In this document: piece after piece, positions 45,162 through 57,345 of the stretch
How positions within the stretch are numbered: the stretch's first letter is position 1
Layout: every line of letters begins with the position of its first letter
Source: Bufo bufo
Taxonomy: Eukaryota > Chordata > Amphibia > Anura > Bufonidae
Length of the DNA: 64,000 bases
Direction: 5' to 3'
Assembly (NCBI RefSeq): GCF_905171765.1
Contig: NC_053392.1
Location: forward strand, 411,732,299 to 411,796,298
Position numbers and translations under genes: made by a program
Notes under the pieces: generated by a model
Database searches by the model: none
What the model saw: only the letters and a program-made list of their open reading frames with translations
What the model was told of the DNA's origin: nothing

Positions 45162-45293
45162 AGCTTAATAGTGTCTGCCACACTGCATCTGCAATGCCCC
45201 ATAGCCCAGACATTACAAAAAACACTGCAAAGTTGTCAGTTGCTGGTTTCCAGATCAAGAAGGCAATGATACATCCAATATTAATAGCTGCTC
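45162..45293 (-). CDS. unc93a: unc93a, penultimate coding exon
   Basis: A 132-bp exon. Acceptor TTATTAATAG, then GA completing a Gly codon started by the upstream exon, 43 codons, then T before the donor GTAAGT. The reading is AAINIGCIIAFLIWKPATDN, then FAVFFVMSGLWGIADAVWQT and LLS. The sequence VFF-SGLWG-DAVWQT is the most recognisable UNC93A block. It holds a transmembrane segment (IGCIIAFLIW) and the start of the next. Splice phases agree with both neighbouring exons. The acceptor has a weak pyrimidine tract (TTTTTTAAATTTATTATTATT). Confidence 0.88.
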
Positions 45294-45896
45294 CTATTAA
45301 TAATAATAAATTTAAAAAATTGGTTATACACTGAACACATTAAAGTACAATGTGGCATTTGGGCTTGGATATTTAGGAATCTGATACATGGAGCATTTTC
45401 AAATTCTACTTAGACAATATCTGAAAGCACTCATTGTTGAATAGCTGCTTATAGTGTTCCCATTTGTTTATTATATACTTTCTAATACTAAATTTGACAG
45501 ACCCTGCTTACACTGTTAATAAGGAAGAAGCACAATCCATCTGTATTGAAAGTACCTTTCTCTTTATATACCGGTAGTTATATTTTATATATTGTTATAT
45601 TATTATAATTACACTGAGCAAAAATATAAATGCAACACTTTTGGTTTTGCTCCCATTTTGCATGAGCTGAACTCAAAGATCTGAAACATTTTCTACATAC
45701 ACAAAAGACCCATTACTCTCAAATATTCTTCACAAATGTGTTTAAATCTGTGTTAGTAAGCACTTCTCCTTTGCCGAGATAATCCATCCCACCTCATCTT
45801 GATATGCCTCAGGTGTGGCATATCAATTTGCTGATTAGACAGCACTTCCCACAATAAAAGGCCACTCTGAAATGTGCAGTTTGATCACACAGCACA

Positions 45897-46454
45897 ATGC
45901 CACAGATGTCGCAACATTTGAGGGAGTGTGCAATTGGCATGCTGACTGCAGAAATGTCTACAAGAGCTGTTGCCCGTGCAATGAATGTTCATTTCTCTAC
46001 CATAAGCCGTCTCCAAAGGCGTTTCAGAGAATTTGGCAGTACATCCAACCAGCGTCACAACCGCAGACCACGTGTAACCACACCAGCCCAGGACCTCCAC
46101 ATCCAGCATGTTCACCTTCAAGATCGTCTGAGGCCAGCCACCCGGACAGCTGCAGCAAGAATTGGTTTGCATAACCAAAGAATGTCTGCACAAACTGTTA
46201 GAAACTGTCTCAGGGAAGCTCATCTGCATGCTCGTCGTCCTCATCGGGGTCTGGACCTGACTGCAGTTCATCGTCGTAACCGACTTGAGTGGGCAAATGC
46301 TCACATTCAATGGCATCTGACACATTGGAGAGGCGTTCTGTTGACGGATGAGTCACGGTTTTCATGCTGTCTAATCAGCACCTTGATATGCCACACCAGT
46401 GAGGTGAGATGGATTATCTCGGCAAAGGAGAAGTGCTCACTAAAACAGATTTAG
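45897..46454 (+). pseudogene. Tc1-like transposase, catalytic part deleted
   Basis: An open frame starts at MPQMSQHLRECAIGMLTAEM. It contains the two helix-turn-helix DNA-binding domains: TRAVARAMNVHFSTISRLQR near residues 22-41, and TRTAAARIGLHNQRMSAQTV near 82-101. It reaches LLTDESRFS with the first catalytic Asp near residue 150. At about 46363 the sequence jumps to the 3' inverted repeat, so the second Asp and the third acidic residue are gone. The frame then reads into non-coding repeat until 46454. It could at most bind DNA (inference). Confidence 0.88.
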
Positions 46455-46729
46455 GCCTCATGCGGCCTACAAACGGCGGGTTGGCGATCCACGGCCGCCG
46501 GCCGTGTGCACCACGCATCACAGATGTGGACCCATTCACTTGTTTCTTTCCGTTGTTCCGCACCGCAAATAAATATGACATGTCATTTTTTTTGCAGTGC
46601 GGACAGACCACAGACCCATTGAAGTTGAATGGGTCCGGCCTGCTGCACGGATGTTGCCCGTGCATTGGGGACCGCAATTATGTTCCCCAATGCACGGAAC
46701 GGCCGCACAACGGCCGTGTGCATGCGGCC
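46454..46729. mobile_element. Nested small DNA element with TTA target duplication
   Basis: 276 bp starting GGCCTCATGCGGCC and ending GTGCATGCGGCC, an imperfect inverted repeat, with TTA on both sides (46451-46453 and 46730-46732). Removing it restores the normal Tc1 right-end order CACAGATTTAGACATATTTG-like. The 3-bp TTA duplication fits PIF/Harbinger. Internally it has several inverted GGCCG motifs. Confidence 0.87.
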
Positions 46730-46863
46730 TTAGACATATTTGTGAAGAATATTTGAGAGTAATGGGTCTTTTGTGTATGTAGAAAATGTTTCAGATCTTT
46801 GAATTCAGCTCATGCAAAATGGGAGCAAAACCAAAAGTGTTGCATTTATATTTTTGCTCAGTG

Positions 46864-47269
46864 TGTATTCATTCATTATATATTATATTTGTTTTATATA
46901 TCTGTTTTTTTAGGTCTGTTGAAATACATCCATTTTTGAGGTGGTTTCCAGTCTCTCGATATTGATGAGCAGAATAAGTCATAAACATGAAATCAGTCGG
47001 GGGACGACACCCAGCACTCCCACCCATCAGCTGTTTTTGACAACTGTCAGCACCAGAAACTTGTGGTAATGTAAAGGTACAGCCATGTTAATCATTGCTG
47101 TCTAAATACAGTGAATGATCCTCGAATAATTAAGTAAACAATCGTTTACAAATAAATTTGTACATGATAATCTTTGCTTGAAAATGCTTGCCTGTCGTCA
47201 GTTTTAAATTGCTAAATGTGATCAAGTCGTTAATCGCTAAAACTCTATAACTGCTTCATAACCTCAGAT
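46864..47269. other. Intron interval without recognisable features
   Basis: No convincing frame, RNA gene or boundary. Within the unc93a intron. Confidence 0.4.
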
Positions 47270-48040
47270 GTGCCTGAATGTCTGAGGTGCAAGTTTAGCC
47301 CTTCCCACATGCAGCAGGTACCAGCTGTGTAATACAGCTGATACCCAGTTGCAATGACCCATCATTTAACCCCTCAGATTCTCTAGTCAATAGTGACAGT
47401 GGCATCTGAGGGTTTAGACAGAGTAAGGGGGCTGCCCCTGAAGCAAAATCACAGGGCTCCAATGGGTTAGTATGGCAGGCAGGGGCCTCACAAGCCGGCC
47501 ATGGTGAATTGCCTCTTAAGCCCAGCCTGTGGCTTAATAGGCAGTTTGTCAAAATCTCATAGACTGCAATAGTATAGTATTGCAGTCTATGGACTACACG
47601 ACCAAAGGATTGAATATTTAAGGCCCTAAGGAGATTAAAAGTTACAATAAAAAATTTTTTAACGTTTTTAAAAATATAACAAATCATACAAATATTTAAA
47701 TTCAAGTCACCCCTTCCCAATTTTACATAGGCAATATTTAAAGGCGCAATCCAACATGTAAAACATTCCCCACAATTTTTGGGCACCAAATATAGATTAT
47801 ACTTACCCCACTTCCCAGCTAATCTACATGAGGAGCATGTTTTACACATTGGATAAACCCTTTAAATAGTGGCATGTACCAAAATGGTACCAATAAAAAC
47901 TGCAGCTCGTCCTGTAAAAAACAAGCCCTCACATAGTCCTGTAGATGGAAATAATAAAACTGTATCGGGGTCAGAATATGACAATGCAAATAAAAAAAAA
48001 TTCAAAGGTTTCTATTTTCTAAAAAGTAATAAAACTAAAA
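47270..48040. repeat. Old dispersed repeats
   Basis: Includes a short palindrome (CATAGACTGCAAT with its complement at 47561-47593) and, at 47868-47975, CCTGTAAAAAACAAGCCCTC, which recurs at 49846-50080. A minus-strand frame of 184 codons here has no recognisable domain and is not called. Confidence 0.5.
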
Positions 48041-48349
48041 CTATATACAGTTTTTTTCATTCCATAAGACACACTTTTTCCCCACTGAGTCTTATGGGGC
48101 GAATACTAATGAGGACCCAGGAAGGAGGACCGGGAAGTGGTGAATGCAGCGCTCCCTGGGCTCTGTACTCACCATTTTATGCTCCTCTGCTGTTGGCTGT
48201 ACTATGACTACGCACAGAGTGAGGATGCTCTGTGACCTCATGCTGTGCGCATTGGGTCACAGCATGTGGCAGGAAGAAGAAGAGAGCTGATCCCTAGGAG
48301 TGGCGGCGTCTGGAGCAGGAAAGGTAAGTTTTTATTTTTATTTTTTTCT

Positions 48350-48560
48350 CTATGGTATGGGGTTCTGATATGAGTCATGGGGGTCTGATTTGAGGCATGG
48401 GGGTCTGATTTGAGGCATGGGGGTTGATATGAGGCATGGGGGTCTGATCTGAGGCATAGGGGACTGATTGGAGACATGGGAGTTTGATCTGAGGCATGGG
48501 GGTCTCATCTGAAGTATAGGGGTCTGATCTTAGGTCTGAATGGGAGGTCTTATTTATATT
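48350..48560. repeat. About 20-bp minisatellite
   Basis: Ten or so units of GGGGTCTGATYTGAGGCATG. The flanks read TAAGACACACTTTTTCCCC to the left and CTTATAGGGCGAAAAAATAC to the right (49782), suggesting one older element that encloses the array and the hAT at 48789-49781. Confidence 0.85.
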
Positions 48561-48788
48561 GGGGCTCTTATCTAAGGTCTAATTGGGGGTCATTCACATT
48601 GGGCTCTGAGCTGAGGTCTGATTGGGGTCTTATTAATATTGGGTGTCTGATTGGGGCTGTGAGCTGAGGTCTGATTAATATTGGGGGTCTGATTGGTGGT
48701 CTGATCTGAGGTCTAATGATAAAATATTTTTTCTTTTTGTCCTACTCTGAAACCTAGATCTGTCTCATGGGCAGGTGTATCTTATAGG

Positions 48789-49781
48789 CAGGGCCGGTGC
48801 AAGGATTTTTGCCGCCCTAGGCAAAGATCCATTTTGCCGCCCCCTCATGTCACTCACTCACTGACAGACACACACACATACTGACAGACAGACCCACACA
48901 TACACTCACTGAATGACGTACACAGAAACTCACTGACATACACTCACTGACAGACACACATACACTCACTGACAGACACACATACACTCACTGACAGACA
49001 GACACGCACTCAGACACTCACTGAATGACGTACACATAAACTCACTGACAGACAGACACACACTCACTCACTGACAGACACTCACTGACAGACATACACC
49101 TACCCACTGAAACACACACACACAGAAACTCACTGACAGACACTCACTCACTGGCAGACAAACACACACATATACTCACTGACAAACATACACATACTCA
49201 CTGACAAACACACAGACACTTACTGACCGACAGACATCCACACTCACTGACATACACTTACTCACTGACATACACACACAGACACTCAATGACAGACACA
49301 CATACATTTACTGACAGAAAGACAGACATACATACACTCACTCACTGACATAAATACACAGGCAGACACTCAGTCAAACACTTAAACACTCACCTCCCTA
49401 GGGTCTAGTGTGGTGCAGCTCCTCAGTCCTCCAGCGCGCTGTTTAGTATGCCAGGGCCGGAATGACGTCATTCCGGCATCACAGAGGGCGCACGAGGGAG
49501 GAGTGGGGAGCTGCTACAACCACCTCCCTTGCCGCCCGCCTCCTATCCTCCGGTAATTTACTGGCAGAGCAGGCACCTGCCATCAGGGTAAGCAGATGCC
49601 TGCTATGCCATATTTAAGAAGGACCTCCACCTCCTGGCCCCCCTGTAACGGCTCTGGGGGCGGCTCAAGAGCCGCTCGCCCAGGGCTGCAGCCCCAGTCA
49701 GGGGGAGCCCACTAGGGCGCCCCCAGCAGGCCGGCGCCCTAGGCGAACGCCTAGTTCGCCTATATGGTTGCACCGGCCCTG
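48789..49781. mobile_element. Non-autonomous hAT element of 993 bp with an internal microsatellite-like array
   Basis: Ends CAGGGCCGGTGCAAGG and GGTTGCACCGGCCCTG; perfect 8-bp target duplication CTTATAGG at 48781-48788 and 49782-49789. No transposase. The centre is a long ACTCACTGACAGACAC-type array and the right third is GC-rich. It lies in the unc93a intron. Confidence 0.95.
48850..49390. repeat. ACTCACTGACAGACAC array
   Basis: Loosely repeated ACACTCACTGACAGACACAC units with variable CA runs, about 540 bp, inside the hAT element at 48789-49781. Confidence 0.9.
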
Positions 49782-49845
49782 CTTATAGGGCGAAAAAATA
49801 CAATAAATTTGTTACCTCTATAATTGTTCTTACCAACAGGATAAG

Positions 49846-50080
49846 GTTCGCATGTGATTTTTAGTGTACAGTGAATGCCGTAAAAGCAAAACCCCAAAAA
49901 CAATGACAGAATTAAAATTTTTATTTTGAAGTGCATCCCAGAAATATTTTTTTCCTGTTTTACAATAGATGATATGGTAAATTAATTGGTACCATTTCAA
50001 ATACAACTTGTCCTGCAAAAAACAAGCCTGTTCCTACTATGTGAACAGAAAAGTAAAATAGTTATGGCTCAAAGGTACGG
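49846..50080. repeat. Interspersed repeat with CAAAACCCCAAAAACAATG
   Basis: GTGAATGCCGTAAAAGCAAA, ATGATATGGTAAATTAATTGG, in pieces, and CCTGCAAAAAACAAGCCTG. Familiar as a dispersed repeat in amphibians; class unknown. A partial copy is at 47868-47975. Confidence 0.55.
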
Positions 50081-50319
50081 TAGGAGGATAAAAATAAAAC
50101 GTTTGCTGGGTCCTTAATGGAAATTGTTACCTCTGTCAAGACCTATGTACAATAATACATGAATAGTGCTGCTGCAGGAGACTCCTTTAATCCTGTATCC
50201 TGATACTCACCCCCGTTGCCCAGCTGTGTGCCCACAAACTGGTACTGGAATACATTCAGACATTGAGAGAACTCCTGAGTGCACACACATAATAGAGAAG
50301 ACCTCAGGACTACAGTTCA

Positions 50320-50526
50320 TGGCTGTAGTCATGACCAGCAGTATTATTCATGTAGTACTGTTCTGTATTGTACCTAATAGCTCTTGCCAAAGGTAATAGA
50401 TTACTTTAAGGAGTTAAATAACAGCACAAATGCATATACTGTATTACCATTGTTGTGGTTAACTGCTGGGAATTTGAATACAATTACAGGAGGCATCATA
50501 CAATCAGACTTTATTTTACTTACCAA
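50320..50526. repeat. Left arm of an inverted duplication next to an unc93a exon
   Basis: About 206 bp that reappears, reversed and about 90% similar by eye, at 51721-51926. It covers CATGGCTGTAGTCATGA to the first bases of the intron, ending at the splice donor of the exon at 50524-50659. Confidence 0.85.
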
Positions 50527-50659
50527 GTAAAAACAAAGGAATTCTCCCAGTATACTGAACAAGTTTGCCAAATATAGCTGCACATATTGAATTTGTAACA
50601 CCAAAACATATAATTACGAAACCCACATATTTTAATCCCAAGATGCAGGTTACATAAGA
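50524..50659 (-). CDS. unc93a: unc93a, third-last coding exon
   Basis: A 136-bp exon. Acceptor TTATCTCTAG, 45 codons plus one G, donor GTAAGT. The reading is SYVTCILGLKYVGFVIICFG, VTNSICAAIFGKLVQYTG and RIPLFLLG. The pattern SYV-C-LG---VG-V-ICFG-TN and GKL-QYTGRI is typical of UNC93A, in the middle to late transmembrane part of the protein. The single trailing G joins GA of the exon at 45293 to make Gly. Exons further 5' should lie above 50660 on this strand; I could not recognise any in the window, so they are probably beyond 64000 or too short to see. Confidence 0.88.
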
Positions 50660-51121
50660 CTAGAGATAAAAACAAAACAAAAGAGTCATTATTTTAATAG
50701 CACTATATACTTTACTTCACAATAATAAAATATATTATCACCAATAATAAAGCAACCCTCCTATTCATAATAGAAAAAAAAAAGCTCAACTAAATATTAA
50801 ATGTTCCCTTTCTCTGGCACCCCCCCCCCCCCCCCACCCCAATACTTGACCACATACCTCTTACATCCAGGGACATCTCCTGTCATGTAGACCTTCTCTT
50901 TCCTCTTCTCCTCTGTTAGACCAGCATGACAAATTCTTTCAGCCGTATCTCATCTCTACAGAGTTTGTAACACAGACATGTTAGATTTCTCTGTTTTTCC
51001 ATCAACCCTCCCCCCAATCCTGGTGTCCCCTGCTGCCACCCCCAATACTGTGCCCATTGTGCCCCCCAATGCCCCAGGTACTATAGTGCTAAAAAATTAG
51101 TGACCCCAGTAGACCTAATTG
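50660..51121. other. Intron interval with a poly-C tract
   Basis: Includes a C-run of about 20 at 50819-50836 and CCCCAATACTGTGCCCATTG-like wording, which may be the left part of the hAT-like element that contains the 28-bp minisatellite. Otherwise empty. Confidence 0.4.
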
Positions 51122-51250
51122 GAGTCATTTATCAAACTGGTGTAAAGTAGAACTGGATTTCCAAAAGAGCTGTCAAATATTAAAGGTGAATTCTGATTGG
51201 CTGCTGTGGGCAATTTAGCCAGTTCTACTTTACACCAGTTTGATAAATTA
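51122..51250. mobile_element. Palindromic small element
   Basis: CATTTATCAAACTGGTGTAA and CTACTTTACACCAGTTTGAT form inverted ends of about 30 bp around GATTGGCTGCTGTGGGC. No coding capacity; a foldback type of DNA element. Confidence 0.75.
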
Positions 51251-51289
51251 TCCCAAATGTCCCTTTAGTGTCCACAGCAGTTATAATGT

Positions 51290-53390
51290 CCCCTAGAGTG
51301 CCCCCAGTAATAATAACACCTTATATTGTGCTCCAGGTAATAATGCCTGTATAGTGTCTCCAAAAATAATGTCCCGTAATAGAAACGCCCGCACACTGCT
51401 CCCATAAAGTAATTTCCCCCACACTGCCCCCATATAGTAATTTCCCTCACACAGCCCCATACAGTAATTTCCCACACACTGCCCCCATACAATAATTTCC
51501 CACACACTGCCCCATACAATAATTTCCCACACACTGCCCCATATAGTAATTTCCCCCACACTGCTCCTATATAGTAATTTCCCCCACACTACCCCATATA
51601 GTAATTTCGCCCACACTGCCTCCATACAGTAATTTCCCCCACAATGAGTAATAATAATAATAATCCCTGTATAGTGTCCCGACAAATAATAGAATTGCCC
51701 CTACAGTGCCTCCCCAATAACAAGTAAATTAAAGTCTGATTGTATGATGCCTCCTGTAATTGTATTCAAATTCCCAGCAGTTACCCACAACAATGGTAAT
51801 ATAGTATATGCATTTGTGCTGTTATTTAACTCCTTAAAGGTAATCTATTACCTTCGGCAAGCGCTATTAGGATCAGTACCGTACAGTACTACATGAATAA
51901 TACTGCTGATCATGACTACAGCCATACTGCCCCCATATAGTAATTTCCTCCACACTGCACCCACAGAGTAATCCCCCATAGTAATTTGCCCCCACATAGT
52001 AATTTCCCCCACACTGCCCCCATATAGTAATTTGCACCACACAGTAATTTCTCCCACACTGCCCCCACACAGTAATTTCCCTCACACTGCTCCATATAGT
52101 AATTTGCCCCACACAGTAATTTCCCCCACACTGCCGCCATACAGTAGTTTCCCCCGCACAATAATTTCCCCCACACTGCCCCCATACAGTAGTTTCCCCC
52201 ACACTGCCCCCACAGTAATTTCCCCACACTGCCCCATACAGGAACTTCCCCCATACAGTAATTTCCCCACACAGTAGTTTCCCCCACACTGCCCCCACAC
52301 AGTAATTTTCCCCACTCTGCCCCTATACAGTAATTTCCCCATACAGTAATTTCCCCCACACTGCCGCCACATAGTAGTGTCCCCCACACTGCCTCAACAC
52401 AGTAATTTCCCCCACACTGCAGTGTCCCCCACACAGTAGTTTCCCCCACAATGCCCCAACACAGTCCTTTCCCCCATACAGTGATTCCCCACACACTGCC
52501 CCCACACAGTAGTGTCCCCACACTGCCCCCCACAGTAATTTTCCCCACACTGCCCCCACACAGTAGTTTCCCCCACACTGCCCCCACACAGTAGTGTCCC
52601 CACACTGCCCCCCACAGTAATTTCCCCCACACTGCCCCCACACAGTAGTTTCCCCCACACTGCCTCCACACAGTAGTTTCCCCCACACTGTCCCCACACA
52701 GTAGTTTCCCCCACACTGTCCCCACACAGTAGTTTCCCCCACACTGCCCCCACACAGTAGTTTCCCCCACACTGCCCCCACACAGTAGTGTCCCCACACT
52801 GCCCCCCACAGTAATTTCCCCCACACTGCCCCCACACAGTAGTTTCCCCCACACTGCCTCCACACAGTAGTTTCCCCCACACTGCCTCCACACAGTAGTT
52901 TCCCCCACACTGTCCCCACACAGTAGTTTCCCCCACACTGTCCCCACACAGTAGTTTCACCCACACTGCCCCCACACAGTAGTTTCCCCCACACTGTCCC
53001 CACACAGTACTTTCCGTAGTTTCCCCTACACTGGCCCCACACAGTAGTTTTTCCCACACTGCCCCCCACACAGTAGTTTACCCCACACTGCGCCTACACA
53101 GTAGTTTCCCCCATACTGCCTCCACACAGTAGTTTCCCCCACACTGCCCCACACAGTAGTTTCCCCCACACTGCCCCCACACAGTAGTTTCCCCCACACT
53201 GCCCCCATGCTGTAATTTCCCCCACACTGCCCCATATAGTAATTTGACCCACACAGTAGTTTCCCCCACATTGCGCCATATAGTAATTTGCCCCCCCCAC
53301 ATAATAATCCCTCCCATAATTATTGCCCCCACATAGTAATCCCTCCCATAATAATTTGCCCCACACAGTATCCCACCATAATATTTTCCC
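51290..53390. repeat. 28-bp minisatellite of about 2 kb
   Basis: Units of CAGTAGTTTCCCCCACACTG plus CCCCCACA, 28 bp measured at 52699-52727. It is most homogeneous at 52500-53180 and more varied (CAGTAATTT, CATATAGTAATTT) at both edges. It is interrupted at 51721-51926 by the inverted duplicate of the unc93a intron. Neither strand of the unit has a stop in long stretches, which produces long meaningless frames. Confidence 0.96.
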
Positions 53391-53399
53391 CCCACATGT

Positions 53400-53619
53400 C
53401 CTCCTGTGTCCTCCCCGTGTCCCCCAAAGTTGATAAAATAAAATAAAAAACGAAAAGCTAAATACTCACCTATGTCCAGGCGCTTGCTCGCAGAGGAAGG
53501 CGCGCACACTTCACTGTGCTGCTGCATCCCGGCACAGGCGCGTGCAATGACGCCATCACGCACGCCTGCGCCGGGATTTCACTACCGCATAGGCCTCAGG
53601 CCTACTAGGCATGCCACTG
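53400..53619. mobile_element. Right end of a hAT-like element that carries the 28-bp minisatellite
   Basis: Unique sequence after the array with GCGTGCAATGACGCCATCACGC, in pieces, and an end GGCATGCCACTG at 53619. Read inward this is CAGTGGCATGCCTAG, a hAT-type terminus. The left end was not found, and no target duplication could be tested. Confidence 0.5.
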
Positions 53620-54907
<1,288 letters not shown>

Positions 54908-55117
54908 TATTACTGATTGGTGCACTAAGTATTGTCATGACATCACAGCACTATGTCTGTAGCATGTATGCATGGACAGCAGAGAAAAAGTAATTCCTAT
55001 CACACTACCTAACACCCTGCACTGGAACCTATCAGCTACACTATATCAATATCTAACCTATACTGACTATCTCCCAATAACTAACTATATTATATATATG
55101 AGCTAACTAACTATCTA
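54908..55117. other. Interval without recognisable features
   Basis: AT-rich, with a run of CTAACTA/ACTATCT words at 55030-55120 and nothing more specific. Confidence 0.4.
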
Positions 55118-55469
55118 ATGTAATTGGATAAGGAATAGGATCCAGATGACAGCACAGAGCACAGCAATGTCACTGCTCTCTCTCTCAAAACTGCAAACAA
55201 AACAGCAGAAAATGGCTGCTGGGGAGTTTCTTATATAGTAAAGGGGAAGGCAACTTTCCTATTGGTTGCTAGGGATGTTGCTATGCTCTGACAAAGATAA
55301 TGCAGCCTTCTCATTGGTCCACAAGCAAGAATGGAGATTACTGATGAAAAAAAATCAAGAATATTCGCGATTACGAACATATAGCACTATATTCTACATT
55401 TTCACGAATTCTCGATGTGCTAATATTCGCAATAAAAATTAGCGATTACAATATTTGCGATCAACACTA
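55118..55469. mobile_element. Right part of a hAT-type element with TAGTGTTGATCG terminus
   Basis: Ends at 55469 in GCGATCAACACTA; AATATTCGCGATTACGAA-type subterminal repeats and a GGCTGCTGGGGAG segment precede it. The end matches the one at 28538 and the right end of hAT-E (32209) in its first 9 bases. The left end is not identified. Confidence 0.55.
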
Positions 55470-55574
55470 TTGTGCAATTCTAATATATTCTCGAACCTAT
55501 GTACGTTGAGATGTAAGATATGGTTCATTTCAGGTTCACCAAATTTTTTATCGATTCTACCCAAACCGAAGGGG
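55470..55574. other. Short interval before the foldback
   Basis: No recognisable feature. Confidence 0.4.
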
Positions 55575-55689
55575 GGGCCTAGTTTTCTACTCTGAGTTTC
55601 TCGGCAATATATATGCATTTTTTTTTTTTGGGGGGGGGGTACTGTTTCTCATTATGGAGAGCGCCTACTTAGTATAGTATGTGTGCATC

Positions 55690-55728
55690 CCTCTGGGTTT
55701 CTGGGAAAGATTCCCAGAAACCCAGAGG
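55690..55728. repeat. Perfect 18-bp palindrome with a 3-bp loop
   Basis: CCTCTGGGTTTCTGGGAA (55690-55707), AGA, then its exact complement (55711-55728). Confidence 0.95.
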
Positions 55729-56935
55729 AACATTGACTAGCTTGCAATACACCTCTTTCCTACTTAATGCCCTCCATATGTAGAAACAGTACCCGTCCAA
55801 GGCCTCTCAGGCAGTCAAGCAACATTTCTTTGCTCAACTCTGGGTTGTCACCCAGAAAGAGCTGGATTCCTAGTATCAGTCAGTTTTGCTTCCTTTTGCA
55901 TTTCTTTTGGAAAAGAGATTAGCCTACATTCTCTTTTCCAGACAAGCATTATGTGGGGATACAAGCACAATAATAATGTAAAAAAATATTATTATGAAAA
56001 CCACTGATTGAGCAGTTTGAGGCTACCACCAAAATTTTCATACACATATCCTGGGACATATTGGGTATACAAGGAGTGAGACAAATTGGTTGCTAGGCAT
56101 GTGAAAGACCATCATAACAACACTCCCAATAGCCTTAGTTTATTTGCCCTGGAAGTAGTTGAAGAGAACAGGTGACTGGGGAAATAAAAATCTAAGAAAA
56201 GAAACCCAATGTATTTTAGGATGAATATCATTTGGGGCAGGGGGAACTCTGTGGTCCCTTACGTCCTACTGCATTAGGTGGATTTAATTTATCTCACATA
56301 TAGCTAGCTTGCATGTCTCAATGAAAAAACTTAGGCCTGGGTGGATATTCTGGTTCTCTTGTCTTCCTTTTAGTTGAACCATAGGTGTCTCTCTGGTTCA
56401 TCTGAAGCAAAATAACCTCTAGAAGGACAAGGAAACCAGAATATCTCAAGACAAAATTAAATGAGCTTTCCTGACAAAACAGAAAAGAGGGGACACCTTG
56501 TCTTATGCCACTAGAATTAAGATAAGCAAATTTGCACCTATTTTTCCCAGAAAGCAAGAGCAGTATTGTCTGGCATACAATACTCATCATGGATATTTTT
56601 TGTCTCCCTAATGAAAAGAGCACCATAAACAGTACTCCCCAAGGTCAGTCAGCTAAGCATGACAATGTTCTCTTGAGAAATCCTGGTTCTTTTGTCTTTC
56701 TGGAAGGGGAGCTAGGATATTGTTTTGGACAGATACTTAGATTGTATGCCTCACTTTCAGTTGAATACTAGGTGGGTCTTCTAGACTCATATTTATTTTG
56801 AGATGCTTTTTAGAAAAGATAGCAGACTAAGAGGTGTTATGTACCAATTTTAGGCTAATTGGAGCATATTTGAATAGTCCAGAATTTATCAACTTTCAAA
56901 AAGTTTAATAAATCATCTATTTATCCCCAGGACTG

Positions 56936-57345
56936 TTACTGTGACGAGGGGACATCCTCTGCGTCTGGAGGAAAGAAGGTTTGTACACACACATAGAAGA
57001 GGATTCTTTACGGTAAGAGCAGTGAGACTATGGAACTCTCTGCCTGAGGAGGTGGTGATAGTGAGTACAATAAAGGAATTCAAGAGGGGCCTGGATGTAT
57101 TTCTGGAGCGTAATAATATTACAGGCTATAGCTACTAGAGAGGGGTCGTTGATCCAGGGAGTTATTCTGATTGCCTAATTGGAGTCGGGAAGGAATTTTT
57201 TATTCCCCTAAAGTGGGGAAAATTGGCTTCTACCTCACAGTTTTTTTTTTAGTCTTCCTCTGGATCAACTTGCAGGATGACAGGCCGAACTGGATGGACA
57301 AATGTCTTTTTTCGGCCTTATGTACTATGTTATGTACTATGTAAA
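56936..57345 (+). mobile_element. LINE 3' end with the last codons of its reverse transcriptase ORF
   Basis: The frame from 56941 reads RGFFTVRAVRLWNSLPEEVV, then STIKEFKRGLDVFLERN, ending GYSY and a stop at 57138. This is the typical C-terminus of CR1/L2-like LINE proteins. The 3' untranslated region (GGGTCGTTGATCCAGGGAGT, CCGAACTGGATGGACAAATG) ends in repeated TATGTACTATG. A shorter copy is at 42128-42350. Confidence 0.8.

Larger units (their letters stand above)
45612..46863 (+). mobile_element. Tc1-like element, internally deleted and carrying a nested insertion
   Basis: Ends CACTGAGCAAAAATATAAAT and ATTTATATTTTTGCTCAGTG form an inverted repeat, with TA at the left flank. The long inner repeats include CACTTCTCCTTTGCCGAGAT and its complement. 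It differs from the other two Tc1 families of the window. It lies in the unc93a intron between the second-last and third-last exons. Confidence 0.9.

Noticed and set aside
47295..47849. Minus-strand frame of 184 codons within unc93a
   Set aside because: No domain, no splice-consistent context, overlaps old dispersed repeat with a palindrome.
51265..53563. Several long minus-strand frames (up to 343 codons) rich in Gly, Cys, Val, Trp, Tyr
   Set aside because: They read through the 28-bp minisatellite. The unit has no stop in any of the three frames of that strand, so frames stay open by chance and drift whenever a unit changes length.
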